From NCBI RefSeq assembly GCF_034675905.1, contig NZ_JAUCCV010000001.1, positions 105,959-169,958 on the forward strand: DNA of 64,000 nt. The letters run 5' to 3'. Below the pieces are notes generated by a model. It saw only the letters and a program-made list of their open reading frames with translations, made no database searches and had not been told where the DNA came from. The position numbers and the translations under genes were made by a program. The DNA comes from Castellaniella sp034675905. Lineage in GTDB: Bacteria > Pseudomonadota > Gammaproteobacteria > Burkholderiales > Burkholderiaceae_B. Position 1 is the first letter of the stretch. Each line of letters begins with the position of its first letter. Positions 43,410 to 52,250 of the stretch are shown here, piece after piece.

Positions 43410-45638
43410 TTATTCCGAACGACGCTTGCGACTAGCCCTGCGCGCCATCAGCATGGTCAACAGAATCAGGAACAGAACGAACGCACCAACCGGAATTCCC
43501 CATGACAGATAATTACGCCACTCGAAGAACGGGCTGCCTTCCGCACCAGGAGGCAAACTCGCCGACGGGTTTTCACTGTCGATCCACACCACAGGCCCCG
43601 TATCGCCGATGACGACCAAATCACCACGATTCAGGACAAAAGGACGCTTGAACGCATGGGTCTGAGCGCCCAGCGCATGCCAGAGAATCCCGATGTGATC
43701 ACCACCCTTGGCCACCTCAGCAGCGCTCAAGTTTTCCAAACCAACAACATCCAGCCAAGAGGTTTGTTTACCGTTGATCTGCAGATGATCCTGATCGACC
43801 ACGATGCGTGGTTTTGTACCAGTGATCGGAACCTCCATCGACAAGAACGGACGTTCCGGCGTCACGGACTTACCCTCCTCGGCCAAAACCAGGCGCGTCC
43901 CCCAAGGAGACAATGCGCTGGCGCTACCCAGGCGCACCACCTGCTCCAAGGAGTCAGCAGCATGCTGCAAATACGAGGCGGGAATGATCAGATCAGCGGC
44001 GCCAGCCATCTTGGGCAGCACCCCCAGGAACGAGGCAGCATCCGTACCTACACCTAGATTGACGTAGCTGCTGGGCAGCACAGAGACCGGATATCCCTGT
44101 GGCACTTCATTGCAATCCACAGACAGAGGTTGACGCTGAAAGGACACACGCACCGAGTTTGTTACTCCCAGCGCATAGCCAGGCACCCGTGCCACTAGGC
44201 GTTCGGGATGACCATCGGCTCGCAGACGTTCTGCCGCCAACAAAATGCCATTCCAGAATACGGACGCAACTGGTCGCGTACTCGATGCCCCTGGCGCGGC
44301 TGACACATCAATCAAGAGTTGCTCCGGCACACGGCCATCGACCACCACAGCGCCTAACGGAAAATTAGCGAACCAGTCTCCCTTGGACAGCACATCCAAG
44401 CTAACCGCATCCCCCCCGAGATAATCAAGAGCAATCGCAGTCCTGTCCTGCTCGATAGGTGGAAGCGCCTGAATGGTATTCAGACTGGCTGTTTTCAGCA
44501 TCCCCTTCCAAGCGGCATCAAACAAGCTGGCGGCCTGAACCCCCGCGTTGGACTTGACGGCGACAAAAGGGTGGGCGCCCAACAAGGCAACGGCAATATT
44601 AGCGTCCTGGCGCTGGACAAACGGTAGCTGGACCCGGTTCTTTAACCAGTTCTGGTACTGCGCCAAGGCATCCGGATCCGCCTGCAACTGCGCTTTCAGG
44701 GCAGCTGCCATGGTGTGGACTCTCTCTGCAAAGGCCGCATCCGTCAGGACCACATCCCCGACAACCGTCCGAGCATCCAGTACCAACAAAGCAGCCAACT
44801 GCGCTTCATCCCGCACCGTCAGGGATTTGACCCCACGCAACGCATCAAACGCAGGAATACCGGACAAGCCAACCGGCACCACCAGCTCAGGGCCCAGCGC
44901 TATCGTTGACCCGACCATAGGGAATTCCTGCACCGTCACACGACGGCCGCTACGCTCCAGGGCCACTCCCAATCGCCACGCGCTATCAAACGCCTCAGCG
45001 TCCAGAGACCGGCCTGGAACCGTCAACACAACCTCATGCGGCAGGCTGCCCCAGGCGGATTCCAATGAGGGCGGGTTACCGAGATCGTAACGGTAACGCA
45101 ACGTGGTGTCTGGATCGACAGTCAGCGCATTGGTTCTGGACTGATCAATCTCACAAACACGCAAATCCGTATTGAAGCTCCAATCCACCGCTAACCGGAC
45201 AAACCCGGTTTCATGCCGTCCGCCAGCGACCGGCAGCACATCATCCAATTGGCCGGCGCCATCAAGAATTCTATGCCCACGCACAGGCCGATCATTCACC
45301 AGCATGGCCAAGCCGCCAAAACGAGCCGTGCCTTTCAGGTAGCTGCCATGAAACTGAATTTGCGCATCAGACAAGGCAACACCGCGCGGAACCGGAAAGA
45401 AAAATTCCTGTCGCGCATTGTTGCTGCTCAGCGTCACAGGATCTGCCAAGCCAGCATCCCTAAGGGTGAGAGACCGGTAGACCCAGGTATTTTGTCCAAT
45501 GGATCCCAGCGCATCACCGGCCGGGCTGGCCTGAGCTCCGCCTGGCGTCAAGCCCGCAAAAACCGCCATGACACCAGCCAGCAGATAGTTCTGCCACCCG
45601 GCTGTGGCACGTGAAAAGACATGCATGATTTCATCCAT
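43410..45638 (-). CDS. BcsB-like periplasmic synthase subunit
   Basis: About 742 residues, with a signal peptide ending near GGAQA, a long periplasmic region of jelly-roll and flavodoxin-like repeats, and a single C-terminal helix (YLSWGIPVGAFVLFLILLTMLMA) followed by RRASRKRRSE in the cytoplasm. LRDAGLADPVTLSSNNARQEFFFPVPRGVALSDAQIQFHGSYL is the typical BcsB start. BcsB partners the cellulose synthase BcsA. No BcsA, BcsC or BcsZ is present; the only synthase is the NfrB-like protein next door, so this is probably its periplasmic partner. Starts at 45638 and 45626 are both plausible; the latter has a better GGA spacing. Confidence 0.82.
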   Translation of the reverse strand: MDEIMHVFSRATAGWQNYLLAGVMAVFAGLTPGGAQASPAGDALGSIGQNTWVYRSLTLRDAGLADPVTLSSNNARQEFFFPVPRGVALSDAQIQFHGSYLKGTARFGGLAMLVNDRPVRGHRILDGAGQLDDVLPVAGGRHETGFVRLAVDWSFNTDLRVCEIDQSRTNALTVDPDTTLRYRYDLGNPPSLESAWGSLPHEVVLTVPGRSLDAEAFDSAWRLGVALERSGRRVTVQEFPMVGSTIALGPELVVPVGLSGIPAFDALRGVKSLTVRDEAQLAALLVLDARTVVGDVVLTDAAFAERVHTMAAALKAQLQADPDALAQYQNWLKNRVQLPFVQRQDANIAVALLGAHPFVAVKSNAGVQAASLFDAAWKGMLKTASLNTIQALPPIEQDRTAIALDYLGGDAVSLDVLSKGDWFANFPLGAVVVDGRVPEQLLIDVSAAPGASSTRPVASVFWNGILLAAERLRADGHPERLVARVPGYALGVTNSVRVSFQRQPLSVDCNEVPQGYPVSVLPSSYVNLGVGTDAASFLGVLPKMAGAADLIIPASYLQHAADSLEQVVRLGSASALSPWGTRLVLAEEGKSVTPERPFLSMEVPITGTKPRIVVDQDHLQINGKQTSWLDVVGLENLSAAEVAKGGDHIGILWHALGAQTHAFKRPFVLNRGDLVVIGDTGPVVWIDSENPSASLPPGAEGSPFFEWRNYLSWGIPVGAFVLFLILLTMLMARRASRKRRSE

Positions 45639-45676
45639 TGCAAAATAGTTGAATTTTGAGCATCCAGCGAAGCTGG

Positions 45677-46825
45677 CTAAGCCCGCTGTTGATCGGGCAA
45701 AAACTCTCTGACCGGCTCGCCAAGCAATGCGGACACGATGCGGACACTTGCTTTTCCATCGCCGTAAGGATTGATACGGCGACAAAAAACGGCGTGATGT
45801 TCAGCGTCATCCAACAGGTGGCTGACTTCGTAGCAAATACGGTCGGGATCAGTCCCCACTAGCACCACCGTACCGGCCTGCACCGCTTCCGGGCGTTCCG
45901 TGACTTCCCGCATGACCAGCACGGGTTTCCCCAGGTAGGGAGCTTCTTCCTGAACTCCACCGGAGTCAGTCAAAATGATATCGGCCCGTTGCATAAACCA
46001 GACGAAATCCAGGTAAGCCAACGGATCGATCAGACGCACGGAAGACAAGCCACTCAACCGGGACATGACGATCTCACGCACCTTAGGGTTGAGATGTACA
46101 GGGTAGACAATTTGCACATCGTCGCGTTTAGCCAAAGTAGCCAAAGCGGCGCAAACATTATCGAACCCGCTGCCGAAATTTTCCCGACGATGGCCCGTCA
46201 CCAGAATCAAACGTTTCTGAGGCTCCAGCCAGGGATATTTATTCTCCAGCACCAAGCTATGCTGCGAGCCCGGAGCCAGGATATCGCACGTCCAGGCCAG
46301 CGCATCGATCACTGTATTGCCTGTCACATAGACTCGACCAGAGAGGCTCTCTCTGGCAAGATTGGCAGCGGATTGAGCCGTGGGGGCGAACAGCCACTGG
46401 CTCATGCTGTCGATGACGCGCCGATTCATTTCTTCCGGGAAAGGCTGGCTCAGATCGCCGGTCCGCAAACCAGCCTCGACGTGCCCAACCGGGATGCGGC
46501 GATGGAAACTGGCTATCGAGGCCGCGCACGCCGTAGTCGTATCGCCATGAACCAACACCAAATCTGGAGACTCAGCCGCCAACACTGCATCTAGCCGATG
46601 CACCGCCCGTCCGAATAGTCCATTCAGAGTCTGATCAGGCACCATGACATCCAGGTCATGATCTACCCGCAGATCAAACAGAGCAGTCACCTGATCAAGC
46701 ATCTGCCTGTGCTGACCTGTGACGCACACTAGACTATGAACAGTAGGGGTAAGTTCCAGTTGGCGCACCAACGGCGCCATCTTAATGGCTTCGGGACGCG
46801 TCCCGAATATAGAAAGAACCTTCAT
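45677..46825 (-). CDS. wecB: UDP-N-acetylglucosamine 2-epimerase (non-hydrolysing)
   Basis: 382 residues. It interconverts UDP-GlcNAc and UDP-ManNAc. MKVLSIFGTRPEAIKMAPLV, HGDTTTACAASIASF, VGHVEAGLRTGDLSQPFPEEMNRRVID, LVTGHRRENFG and LTDSGGVQEEAPYLGKPVLVMREVTERPE are the family motifs, with the catalytic Asp, Glu and His residues in them. As first gene of the operon it would supply the sugar nucleotide for the NfrB-like synthase. No wecC (UDP-ManNAc dehydrogenase) is adjacent, so the product is probably used as ManNAc. Confidence 0.95.
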   Translation of the reverse strand: MKVLSIFGTRPEAIKMAPLVRQLELTPTVHSLVCVTGQHRQMLDQVTALFDLRVDHDLDVMVPDQTLNGLFGRAVHRLDAVLAAESPDLVLVHGDTTTACAASIASFHRRIPVGHVEAGLRTGDLSQPFPEEMNRRVIDSMSQWLFAPTAQSAANLARESLSGRVYVTGNTVIDALAWTCDILAPGSQHSLVLENKYPWLEPQKRLILVTGHRRENFGSGFDNVCAALATLAKRDDVQIVYPVHLNPKVREIVMSRLSGLSSVRLIDPLAYLDFVWFMQRADIILTDSGGVQEEAPYLGKPVLVMREVTERPEAVQAGTVVLVGTDPDRICYEVSHLLDDAEHHAVFCRRINPYGDGKASVRIVSALLGEPVREFLPDQQRA

Positions 46826-46847
46826 GGAAGGGGTTCAGCCTTTTGAA

Positions 46848-46945
46848 TCAGGCCAGCTAGCCTGAGCGCAGGTCGGAGCTACCGGCTTCTGGCCGGTATT
46901 CTTGAAGCATAAACCTACGTCTTGAGGGCGTTTCTATATGAAACG
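46848..46945 (-). other. Structured 5' leader of the exopolysaccharide operon
   Basis: Three perfect inverted repeats lie in the about 130-base leader of wecB: TCAGGC/GCCTGA (46848-46865), TACCGGC/GCCGGTA (46880-46898) and CGTTTC/GAAACG (46929-46945). None is followed by a U-run long enough for a terminator. A regulatory role is possible but no known riboswitch motif is seen. Confidence 0.45.
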
Positions 46946-46963
46946 CATTACAAATGATGTTGC

Positions 46964-46992
46964 ATTATACAAATCGGCAGTGCCTGTGACTA
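46964..46992 (-). promoter_or_regulatory. Promoter of the exopolysaccharide operon
   Basis: On the minus strand TAGTCA (46987-46992) and a perfect TATAAT (46964-46969) are 17 bases apart. It lies about 140 bases upstream of wecB in an AT-rich segment. The -35 hexamer is poor (4 of 6), so an activator may be needed. Confidence 0.5.
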
Positions 46993-47056
46993 GTCTTAAC
47001 AACTATCAAAAATCGTCAATTCAGGTTAGCAAATATTTCACAGCCTTCCTTCCCGG

Positions 47057-47953
47057 TCAATAAGCCACGCTCGCCAGCGCCTGCAATGGCCCGGCAGCAC
47101 GGATAGCATCGATCTGAGCCGGGTCGCGCACATAGATGGTGCCGCCGAAAGACAAAGCATTCAGGGACACGCCTTGAAAATGTTCCTGGCTGCGCGGCAG
47201 CACCAGCATCCAACCATCGCCCACCAGCATATTGCACGGCGGCAACAAACCGGCGGCGTCCGCCCGCAAGTCCAGTGCAACGCACGCCTGGCTGAACGCC
47301 GTCAGCATGCTGGCGGCGCTGGCCTGGATATCCACCCCCTGCCCGGCATCCACCCGCACGAAACAATGCGTCAGCGGCAGCACCGGATGGCGGGCGAGAT
47401 TCCCCACGGGAAAATCACTCGGCATACCCGCCCCCAACGCCCGCAACGAGGCGTTCTGGTCCGACGCAGGAATCCACTGCACATGTTTGTGCCGCTGGCT
47501 GGCGCCGGCCGCAGCGCCGCCGTTATAGAACCCCAGGCCGCCTTGCGCCGACAGCACGGTGGCCAGCGCCTGAAAATCGATGGCTTCCAATGGTGAACAT
47601 TGTTCTGCGAATTCACGCCGCGCCAGGACCAGATGGTGCAGGCAGACGGGAAACTTATTCAGAATGGCGACGTGGTGATCGCCTACCGGGCCCACCAGCA
47701 GGGCCGGATCAGGACTCAGGAAGGGATTGAAATCGGGATCGCGCGGCCCGCCGGGCAGGGTCGTCGCGGCAGCACCCTGGGACGCCGGCTTGCCTGCCGC
47801 ATCCTTGGCAGCCAATGCGGCTACCCAGCGCACGATAAAGGGCAGGCCCTGATCCTGCAGCACCACCTGTTCCGCCTGGATGGGTTGCAGATCGCCCGAG
47901 GCGATGGCCGCATCGGTGCGCATACGCACGGTCTGCATGAAGGTCGATTCCAC
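47057..47953 (-). CDS. ATP adenylyltransferase / Ap4A phosphorylase
   Basis: 298 residues. The enzyme splits diadenosine tetraphosphate into ATP and ADP. The active-site histidine motif is QRHKHVQW, and FNPFLSPDPALLVGPVGDHHVAILNKFPVCLHHLVLA and MLVLPRSQEHFQGVSLNALSFGG are typical of the fungal Apa1-like group found in bacteria. The GTG at 47953 has AGGAG six bases upstream and is preferred to the ATG five codons later. It is upstream of the exopolysaccharide operon on the same strand but separated by that operon's promoter. Confidence 0.88.
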   Translation of the reverse strand: MESTFMQTVRMRTDAAIASGDLQPIQAEQVVLQDQGLPFIVRWVAALAAKDAAGKPASQGAAATTLPGGPRDPDFNPFLSPDPALLVGPVGDHHVAILNKFPVCLHHLVLARREFAEQCSPLEAIDFQALATVLSAQGGLGFYNGGAAAGASQRHKHVQWIPASDQNASLRALGAGMPSDFPVGNLARHPVLPLTHCFVRVDAGQGVDIQASAASMLTAFSQACVALDLRADAAGLLPPCNMLVGDGWMLVLPRSQEHFQGVSLNALSFGGTIYVRDPAQIDAIRAAGPLQALASVAY

Positions 47954-48108
47954 GATGATCTCCTGGTCCAAGGACAGGAGAATCCCCCGCCCCAAGCTGC
48001 CCGCCCCGGCCCTCTGCCGACGGACTCCGGCTGATTGTAGGGTATTCGCGTCCGGCGCTTTCGGGATATGCTGATCGTTATGCCCTCCACCCTCTGCAAG
48101 AGACCAAC

Positions 48109-48636
48109 ATGCTGCATCGCTCCCTGCCCCGAACCTTCTTGATCGGTCTGATGGCCGGCGCCAGCCTGACGCTGGCCGGTTGCGCCAGCATCGGCAGTAC
48201 GCCGCCGGGTACGCCCCTGGCGCAGGTGACGGCGCAGTTCGGCGCCCCGACCCTGCAATGTATCGACCGGCAGGGACAGGCGCGCGCCGTCTGGTCACAG
48301 CAGCCGTTCGGGCAATATGCCTGGGGCGCGACAGTGGATGATCAGGGCCGGGTCGGGCCGATCCAGCCGGTTCTGACCGACGAGCATTTCCAGGTGCTGA
48401 AACAAGGCGTCTGGACGGCGGATCAGGTGCGCTGCGAGTTCGGTCCGCCGGCCATCGTCGATTCAGCCGGTCTGCCCAGCGTGCGCCAGATCGTCTGGAG
48501 CTACCGCTACAAGCAGGACCACGTCTGGAATTCGCTGATGTATGTGTTCATGGGCCCCGATGGCGGCCAGGTGACGAAATTCCACCCAGGGCCGGACCCG
48601 ATGTACGACCATGGCGACATGATGCCCTGGTTCTGA
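48109..48636 (+). CDS. SmpA/OmlA-like outer-membrane lipoprotein
   Basis: 175 residues. A lipoprotein signal (FLIGLMAGASLTLAGC, lipobox LAGC) is followed by two short repeats of the BamE/SmpA kind: GTPLAQVTAQFGAPTLQC and VWTADQVRCEFGPPAIVD. Proteins of this kind are common in betaproteobacteria; their task is unknown, and the second half (VWSYRYKQDHVWNSLMYVFMGPDG) resembles the SmpA strand pair. It is not the classical BamE, which is shorter. Confidence 0.75.
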   Translation: MLHRSLPRTFLIGLMAGASLTLAGCASIGSTPPGTPLAQVTAQFGAPTLQCIDRQGQARAVWSQQPFGQYAWGATVDDQGRVGPIQPVLTDEHFQVLKQGVWTADQVRCEFGPPAIVDSAGLPSVRQIVWSYRYKQDHVWNSLMYVFMGPDGGQVTKFHPGPDPMYDHGDMMPWF

Positions 48637-48652
48637 AGGCAGCCCAAAAGAA

Positions 48653-48675
48653 AAAGCCCTGCAGAACAGGGCTTT
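48653..48675 (-). terminator. Terminator shared by lipoprotein gene and tRNA-Ser
   Basis: AAAGCCCTG and CAGGGCTTT form a perfect nine-base-pair stem with loop CAGAA. On the minus strand it is followed by TTTTTCTTTT (counting the stem's last T residues), a good terminator for tRNA-Ser. Confidence 0.8.
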
Positions 48676-48688
48676 GACTCTTGCGGAT

Positions 48689-48781
48689 TGGCGGAGACGG
48701 AGGGATTCGAACCCTCGATGCGGGTATAAGCCGCATGCTCCCTTAGCAGGGGAGTACCTTCAACCACTCGGCCACGTCTCC
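48689..48781 (-). tRNA. tRNA-Ser (anticodon GCT)
   Basis: On the minus strand a class II tRNA with acceptor stem GGAGACG/CGTCTCC, anticodon GCT in the loop CTGCTAA between CTCCC and GGGAG, a long variable arm (CATGCGGCTTATACCCGCATC) trimmed here to its stem GCGG/CCGC, T arm GAGGGTTCGAATCCCTC and an encoded CCA. Confidence 0.95.
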
Positions 48782-48884
48782 CGCAAGACCGGCATTCTAG
48801 CATAGGAATTCAGGCTGGCCGAAAAACCCGGATTCCGCATCCTTGCCGCCTGCGCCTGGCGCCGACGGCAAGTTGTGCCATGAA

Positions 48885-50150
48885 TCAGGCTTCGGCCTTG
48901 GCCGGTTCCTGATCCAGTTCAAAGGCCTTGTGCAAGGCGCGCACGGCCAGTTCCATATATTTGTCGTTGATCAGCACGGAAGTCTTGATTTCCGAGGTGC
49001 TGATCATCTGGATATTGATGCCTTCTTCGGCCAGGGTGCGGAACATCAGGCTGGCTACGCCCACGTGGCTGCGCATGCCGATGCCCACGATGGAGACCTT
49101 GGCGACCTTGTCGTCTGACACCACATCGCCCGCGCCGACGGCCGGGCCGATCTGGTTGGACAGCAGATCCAGGGTGCGCGCAAAGTCATTGCGGTTGACC
49201 GTGAAAGAAAAGTCGGTCATGCCCTGCTGCGAGATATTTTGCAGGATCATGTCGACGTCGATATTGGCGGCCGCCACCGGCCCCAGGATCGAATAAGCGA
49301 CGCCCGGGGTATCGGGGACGTTGCGCAGGGTGACTTTGGCTTCGTCGCGGCTGAAGGCGATGCCGGAGACAACGGCGGATTCCATTTTGTGATCTTCCTC
49401 GAAAGTAATGAGCGTGCCCGAATGCATTTCCACGTCGACCGGGATCAAGGGATCGGTCAGGGACGACAGCACGCGCAGGGGCACCTGGTATTTGCCGGCG
49501 AATTCCACGGAACGGATCTGCAGGACTTTCGATCCCAGAGACGCCATTTCCAGCATTTCCTCGAAGGAAATGACATTCATGCGGCGGGCTTCCGGCACCA
49601 CGCGCGGATCGGTGGTGTAGACGCCGTCGACATCCGTGAAGATCAGACATTCGTCGGCCTTCATGGCGGCGGCCACCGCCACGGCGGACGTATCGGAACC
49701 GCCTCGGCCCAGCGTGGTGATCTGGCCGTCGTCATCGACGCCCTGGAAGCCGGTGATGATGACCACCCGGCCGGAATCCAGATCGGCCCGCACGCGGGTA
49801 TCGTCGATCGACTGGATGCGGGCCTTGGTGTAGGAACTGTCGGTGCGCACAGGCACCTGCCAACCGGCGTAGCTGCGGGCCGCGACCCCCTGGCGCATCA
49901 GGGCGATGGCCAGCAAGGCGCTGCTGGCCTGTTCGCCGGTCGCAGCCAGCATGTCCAGTTCGCGCAGGTCAGGCTGGGGGGAAATTTCTTTCGCCAGTCC
50001 CAGCAGACGGTTGGTTTCCCCCGACATGGCCGACGGCACGACAACGACCTGATGGCCTGCGGCATGCCATTTGGCTACGCGCCGGGCGACGTTCTGAATG
50101 CGATCAACGGAACCCATGGAGGTGCCGCCGTATTTCTGGACGATGAGCAT
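48885..50150 (-). CDS. lysC: Aspartate kinase
   Basis: 421 residues. It phosphorylates aspartate, the first step towards lysine, threonine and methionine. IVQKYGGTSMGSVDRIQNVARRV, VITGFQGVDDDGQITTLGRGGSDTSAVAVAAA and FTDVDGVYTTDPR form the kinase domain; two ACT domains follow, with VSIVGIGMRSHVGVASLMFRTLAEEGINIQMISTSEIKTSVLI in the second, the feedback site. The start at 50150 removes an unsupported 18-residue extension. An internal ACT-only start, as seen in two-subunit aspartokinases, is possible but not examined. Confidence 0.95.
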   Translation of the reverse strand: MLIVQKYGGTSMGSVDRIQNVARRVAKWHAAGHQVVVVPSAMSGETNRLLGLAKEISPQPDLRELDMLAATGEQASSALLAIALMRQGVAARSYAGWQVPVRTDSSYTKARIQSIDDTRVRADLDSGRVVIITGFQGVDDDGQITTLGRGGSDTSAVAVAAAMKADECLIFTDVDGVYTTDPRVVPEARRMNVISFEEMLEMASLGSKVLQIRSVEFAGKYQVPLRVLSSLTDPLIPVDVEMHSGTLITFEEDHKMESAVVSGIAFSRDEAKVTLRNVPDTPGVAYSILGPVAAANIDVDMILQNISQQGMTDFSFTVNRNDFARTLDLLSNQIGPAVGAGDVVSDDKVAKVSIVGIGMRSHVGVASLMFRTLAEEGINIQMISTSEIKTSVLINDKYMELAVRALHKAFELDQEPAKAEA

Positions 50151-50209
50151 GATGGATAGACAGTGAAACGCTGCAGGAAACAAACCCGGCAGGCAGGAAA
50201 ACAAGCTGA

Positions 50210-51250
50210 TTATTCTAACTGGGTTTTGCGGATGTTTTCGTCAGATAGCCCTGATACCAGCCGAACACGGCCTTTTTGCACCACGATCCAGTGTTTTTCG
50301 TGGCGCAGGCGCACCTGGCGGTCATGTCCCAGGGCATGGACTTCGCGCAATTGCCGCAGCCAATCATCCAGGCGGGCTTCGGTCGGCATCAGCAGGCCTT
50401 GATCCTGCAACCAGAAGCGCAGCACCGGCGCCTGCCGCACCGCCGGCAGAGCGCGCCAGGCGGCCAAAGAGAAACTGGCGTCCGCGTCTTGCGGGTCCAG
50501 TCCCCGCCAATCCTGATGGGCGGCATCCTGCGCCCACTGCGCCAGGTCTTGCGCCTGGCGGGCGTGCCGGCCGAGCGTCCGCCGCCAGGCGGGCCAATAC
50601 GCATCCAGCACAGGGGCCAGATCCTGGCGCAGCGCGGCGCGCTTGTAGCGGGCATCCTGGTTGCTGGGGTCCTGTACCGCATGCCAGCCGCTCAGCGCCG
50701 CAAACTGTTCTGCCGCCTGCAGGATGCGGTCTCTTGCTTGATCCAGCCAGGGCCGGCGGTAAGTTACCCCCTGGCGTTGCATGACAGGCAGCATGGCGGT
50801 CAGCCCCAGCGGCCCGGCGCCGCGCAGCAGCCGCAGCAAGACGGTCTCAGCCTGATCGTCCTGGTGATGGGCCAGCAGCATGCACGCCACCCCGGCATGA
50901 GCCGCCAGATCTGCCAAGGCGGCGTAGCGTGCCGCCCGGGCAGCGGCTTCCATGCCGTCTCCCTGGATGACGACCTGGACGCGGCGGCTATGGCAAGACG
51001 CCCCCAGCAAGCCGGATAAACGATGCGCGTGCTGCAGCCAGTCGTCTGCCGCCTGCTGCAGGCCGTGATGAATATGGAAACAATGCAGGGGCCGGCCATC
51101 CGCCGCTGCCGCAGCATGCAAGGCCAGCATGGCGGAATCCGCCCCGCCGCTAAGCGCCACGCCGATGGCGGCATCGGCCGGCAGACCGGCCAGCGCCCCG
51201 CGCACGGCGGCTAGCAGATCATCGTCGCAGGCTGCCCGCCACCGGGTCAC
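50210..51250 (-). CDS. tilS: tRNA(Ile)-lysidine synthetase
   Basis: 346 residues, short for TilS. It attaches lysine to C34 of tRNA-Ile(CAU). The PP-loop IGVALSGGADSAMLALHAAAAAD, FHIHHGLQQAADDW and LLAHHQDDQAETVLLRLLRGAGPLGL are diagnostic, followed by a middle DPSNQDARYKRAALR segment. The C-terminal TilS_C domain is reduced. The GTG at 51250, ten bases after the accA stop, is the most likely start; no strong ribosome site is visible. Same strand as accA upstream. Confidence 0.92.
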   Translation of the reverse strand: MTRWRAACDDDLLAAVRGALAGLPADAAIGVALSGGADSAMLALHAAAAADGRPLHCFHIHHGLQQAADDWLQHAHRLSGLLGASCHSRRVQVVIQGDGMEAAARAARYAALADLAAHAGVACMLLAHHQDDQAETVLLRLLRGAGPLGLTAMLPVMQRQGVTYRRPWLDQARDRILQAAEQFAALSGWHAVQDPSNQDARYKRAALRQDLAPVLDAYWPAWRRTLGRHARQAQDLAQWAQDAAHQDWRGLDPQDADASFSLAAWRALPAVRQAPVLRFWLQDQGLLMPTEARLDDWLRQLREVHALGHDRQVRLRHEKHWIVVQKGRVRLVSGLSDENIRKTQLE

Positions 51251-51260
51251 GGCAGGATGA

Positions 51261-52223
51261 TCAGCGCGCTTCCTGGAAGCGCCCATAGGCGGTGATGCGT
51301 TCCAGGCGGCGGCGCAGCAGTTCGTCGGTATCCAGGCCGGACAATTCGCGCAGGGCATCAGCCAGCGCACGATGCAGCTGGCGCGCCATGGTATCCGGAT
51401 CGCGGTGGGCGCCGCCCACCGGTTCGTTGACCACGCGGTCGATCAGGCCCAGGTCTTTCAGGCGCGGCGCCGTGATGGCCAGGGCTTCGGCGGCAGTGGC
51501 GGCCTTGTCGGCGCTGCGCCACAGGATGGACGCGCAGCCCTCGGGGGAAATCACCGCATAGGTGGCGTATTGCAGCATCATGACAGTATCGCCCACGGCA
51601 ATGGCCAGGGCGCCGCCCGAACCGCCTTCGCCGATGATGGTGACGATGATGGGGACTTTCAGCCCCGCCATGGCAAACAGATTGTGGCCGATGGCTTCGG
51701 ACTGGCCGCGTTCTTCGGCCCCCACGCCGGGGTATGCGCCCGGCGTATCGACAAAGGTAAAGACCGGCAGGCGGAATTTTTCGGCCAGGCGCATCAGGCG
51801 CAGGGCCTTGCGGTAGCCCTCGGGCAACGGCATGCCGAAATTGCGCATAGCGCGTTCTTTGGTGTCGCGGCCTTTCTGGTGACCGATCACCATGCAGGGC
51901 GTGCCATTGAACCGCGCCAGCCCCCCCACGATGGACTGGTCATCGGCGTACATGCGGTCGCCGTGCAGCTCGTGGAAATCGGTGAACAGGGCCTGCACGT
52001 AATCCATCGTGTAGGGCCGCTGCGGATGGCGGGCCACCAGGGCGGTCTGCCAGGGGGTCAGCTTGGCATAGATGTTCTTGGCCAAAGACTGGCTTTTCTG
52101 CTGCAGGCGCCCGACTTCTTCGGAGATATCCACCGCAGAATCCGTCTGCACATAGCGCAGTTCTTCGATTTTCTGCTCTAGTTCGGCCAGGGGCTGTTCG
52201 AATTCAAGAAAGGTATTTCGCAT
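51261..52223 (-). CDS. accA: Acetyl-CoA carboxylase carboxyltransferase, alpha subunit
   Basis: 320 residues, normal length. With AccD it transfers CO2 from biotin to acetyl-CoA in fatty-acid synthesis. FLEFEQPLAELEQKIEEL at the start, DRMYADDQSIVGGLARF, VFTFVDTPGAYPGVGAEERGQSEAI and GEGGSGGALAIAVGD are conserved. It lies between the AlkA-like gene and tilS on one strand; this accA-tilS order is common in betaproteobacteria. Confidence 0.96.
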   Translation of the reverse strand: MRNTFLEFEQPLAELEQKIEELRYVQTDSAVDISEEVGRLQQKSQSLAKNIYAKLTPWQTALVARHPQRPYTMDYVQALFTDFHELHGDRMYADDQSIVGGLARFNGTPCMVIGHQKGRDTKERAMRNFGMPLPEGYRKALRLMRLAEKFRLPVFTFVDTPGAYPGVGAEERGQSEAIGHNLFAMAGLKVPIIVTIIGEGGSGGALAIAVGDTVMMLQYATYAVISPEGCASILWRSADKAATAAEALAITAPRLKDLGLIDRVVNEPVGGAHRDPDTMARQLHRALADALRELSGLDTDELLRRRLERITAYGRFQEAR

Positions 52224-52250
52224 GAGAACGGGATTTCCAGAATGGAAAAA

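Noticed and set aside
43410..45638. Cellulose operon
   Set aside because: Only a BcsB-like protein is present. No BcsA, BcsC or BcsZ; the synthase is NfrB-like with an MshEN domain and wecB supplies UDP-ManNAc.
46826..46963. GEMM c-di-GMP riboswitch in the wecB leader
   Set aside because: Searched by eye for the conserved GEMM core and tetraloop receptor; the stems seen do not fit it.
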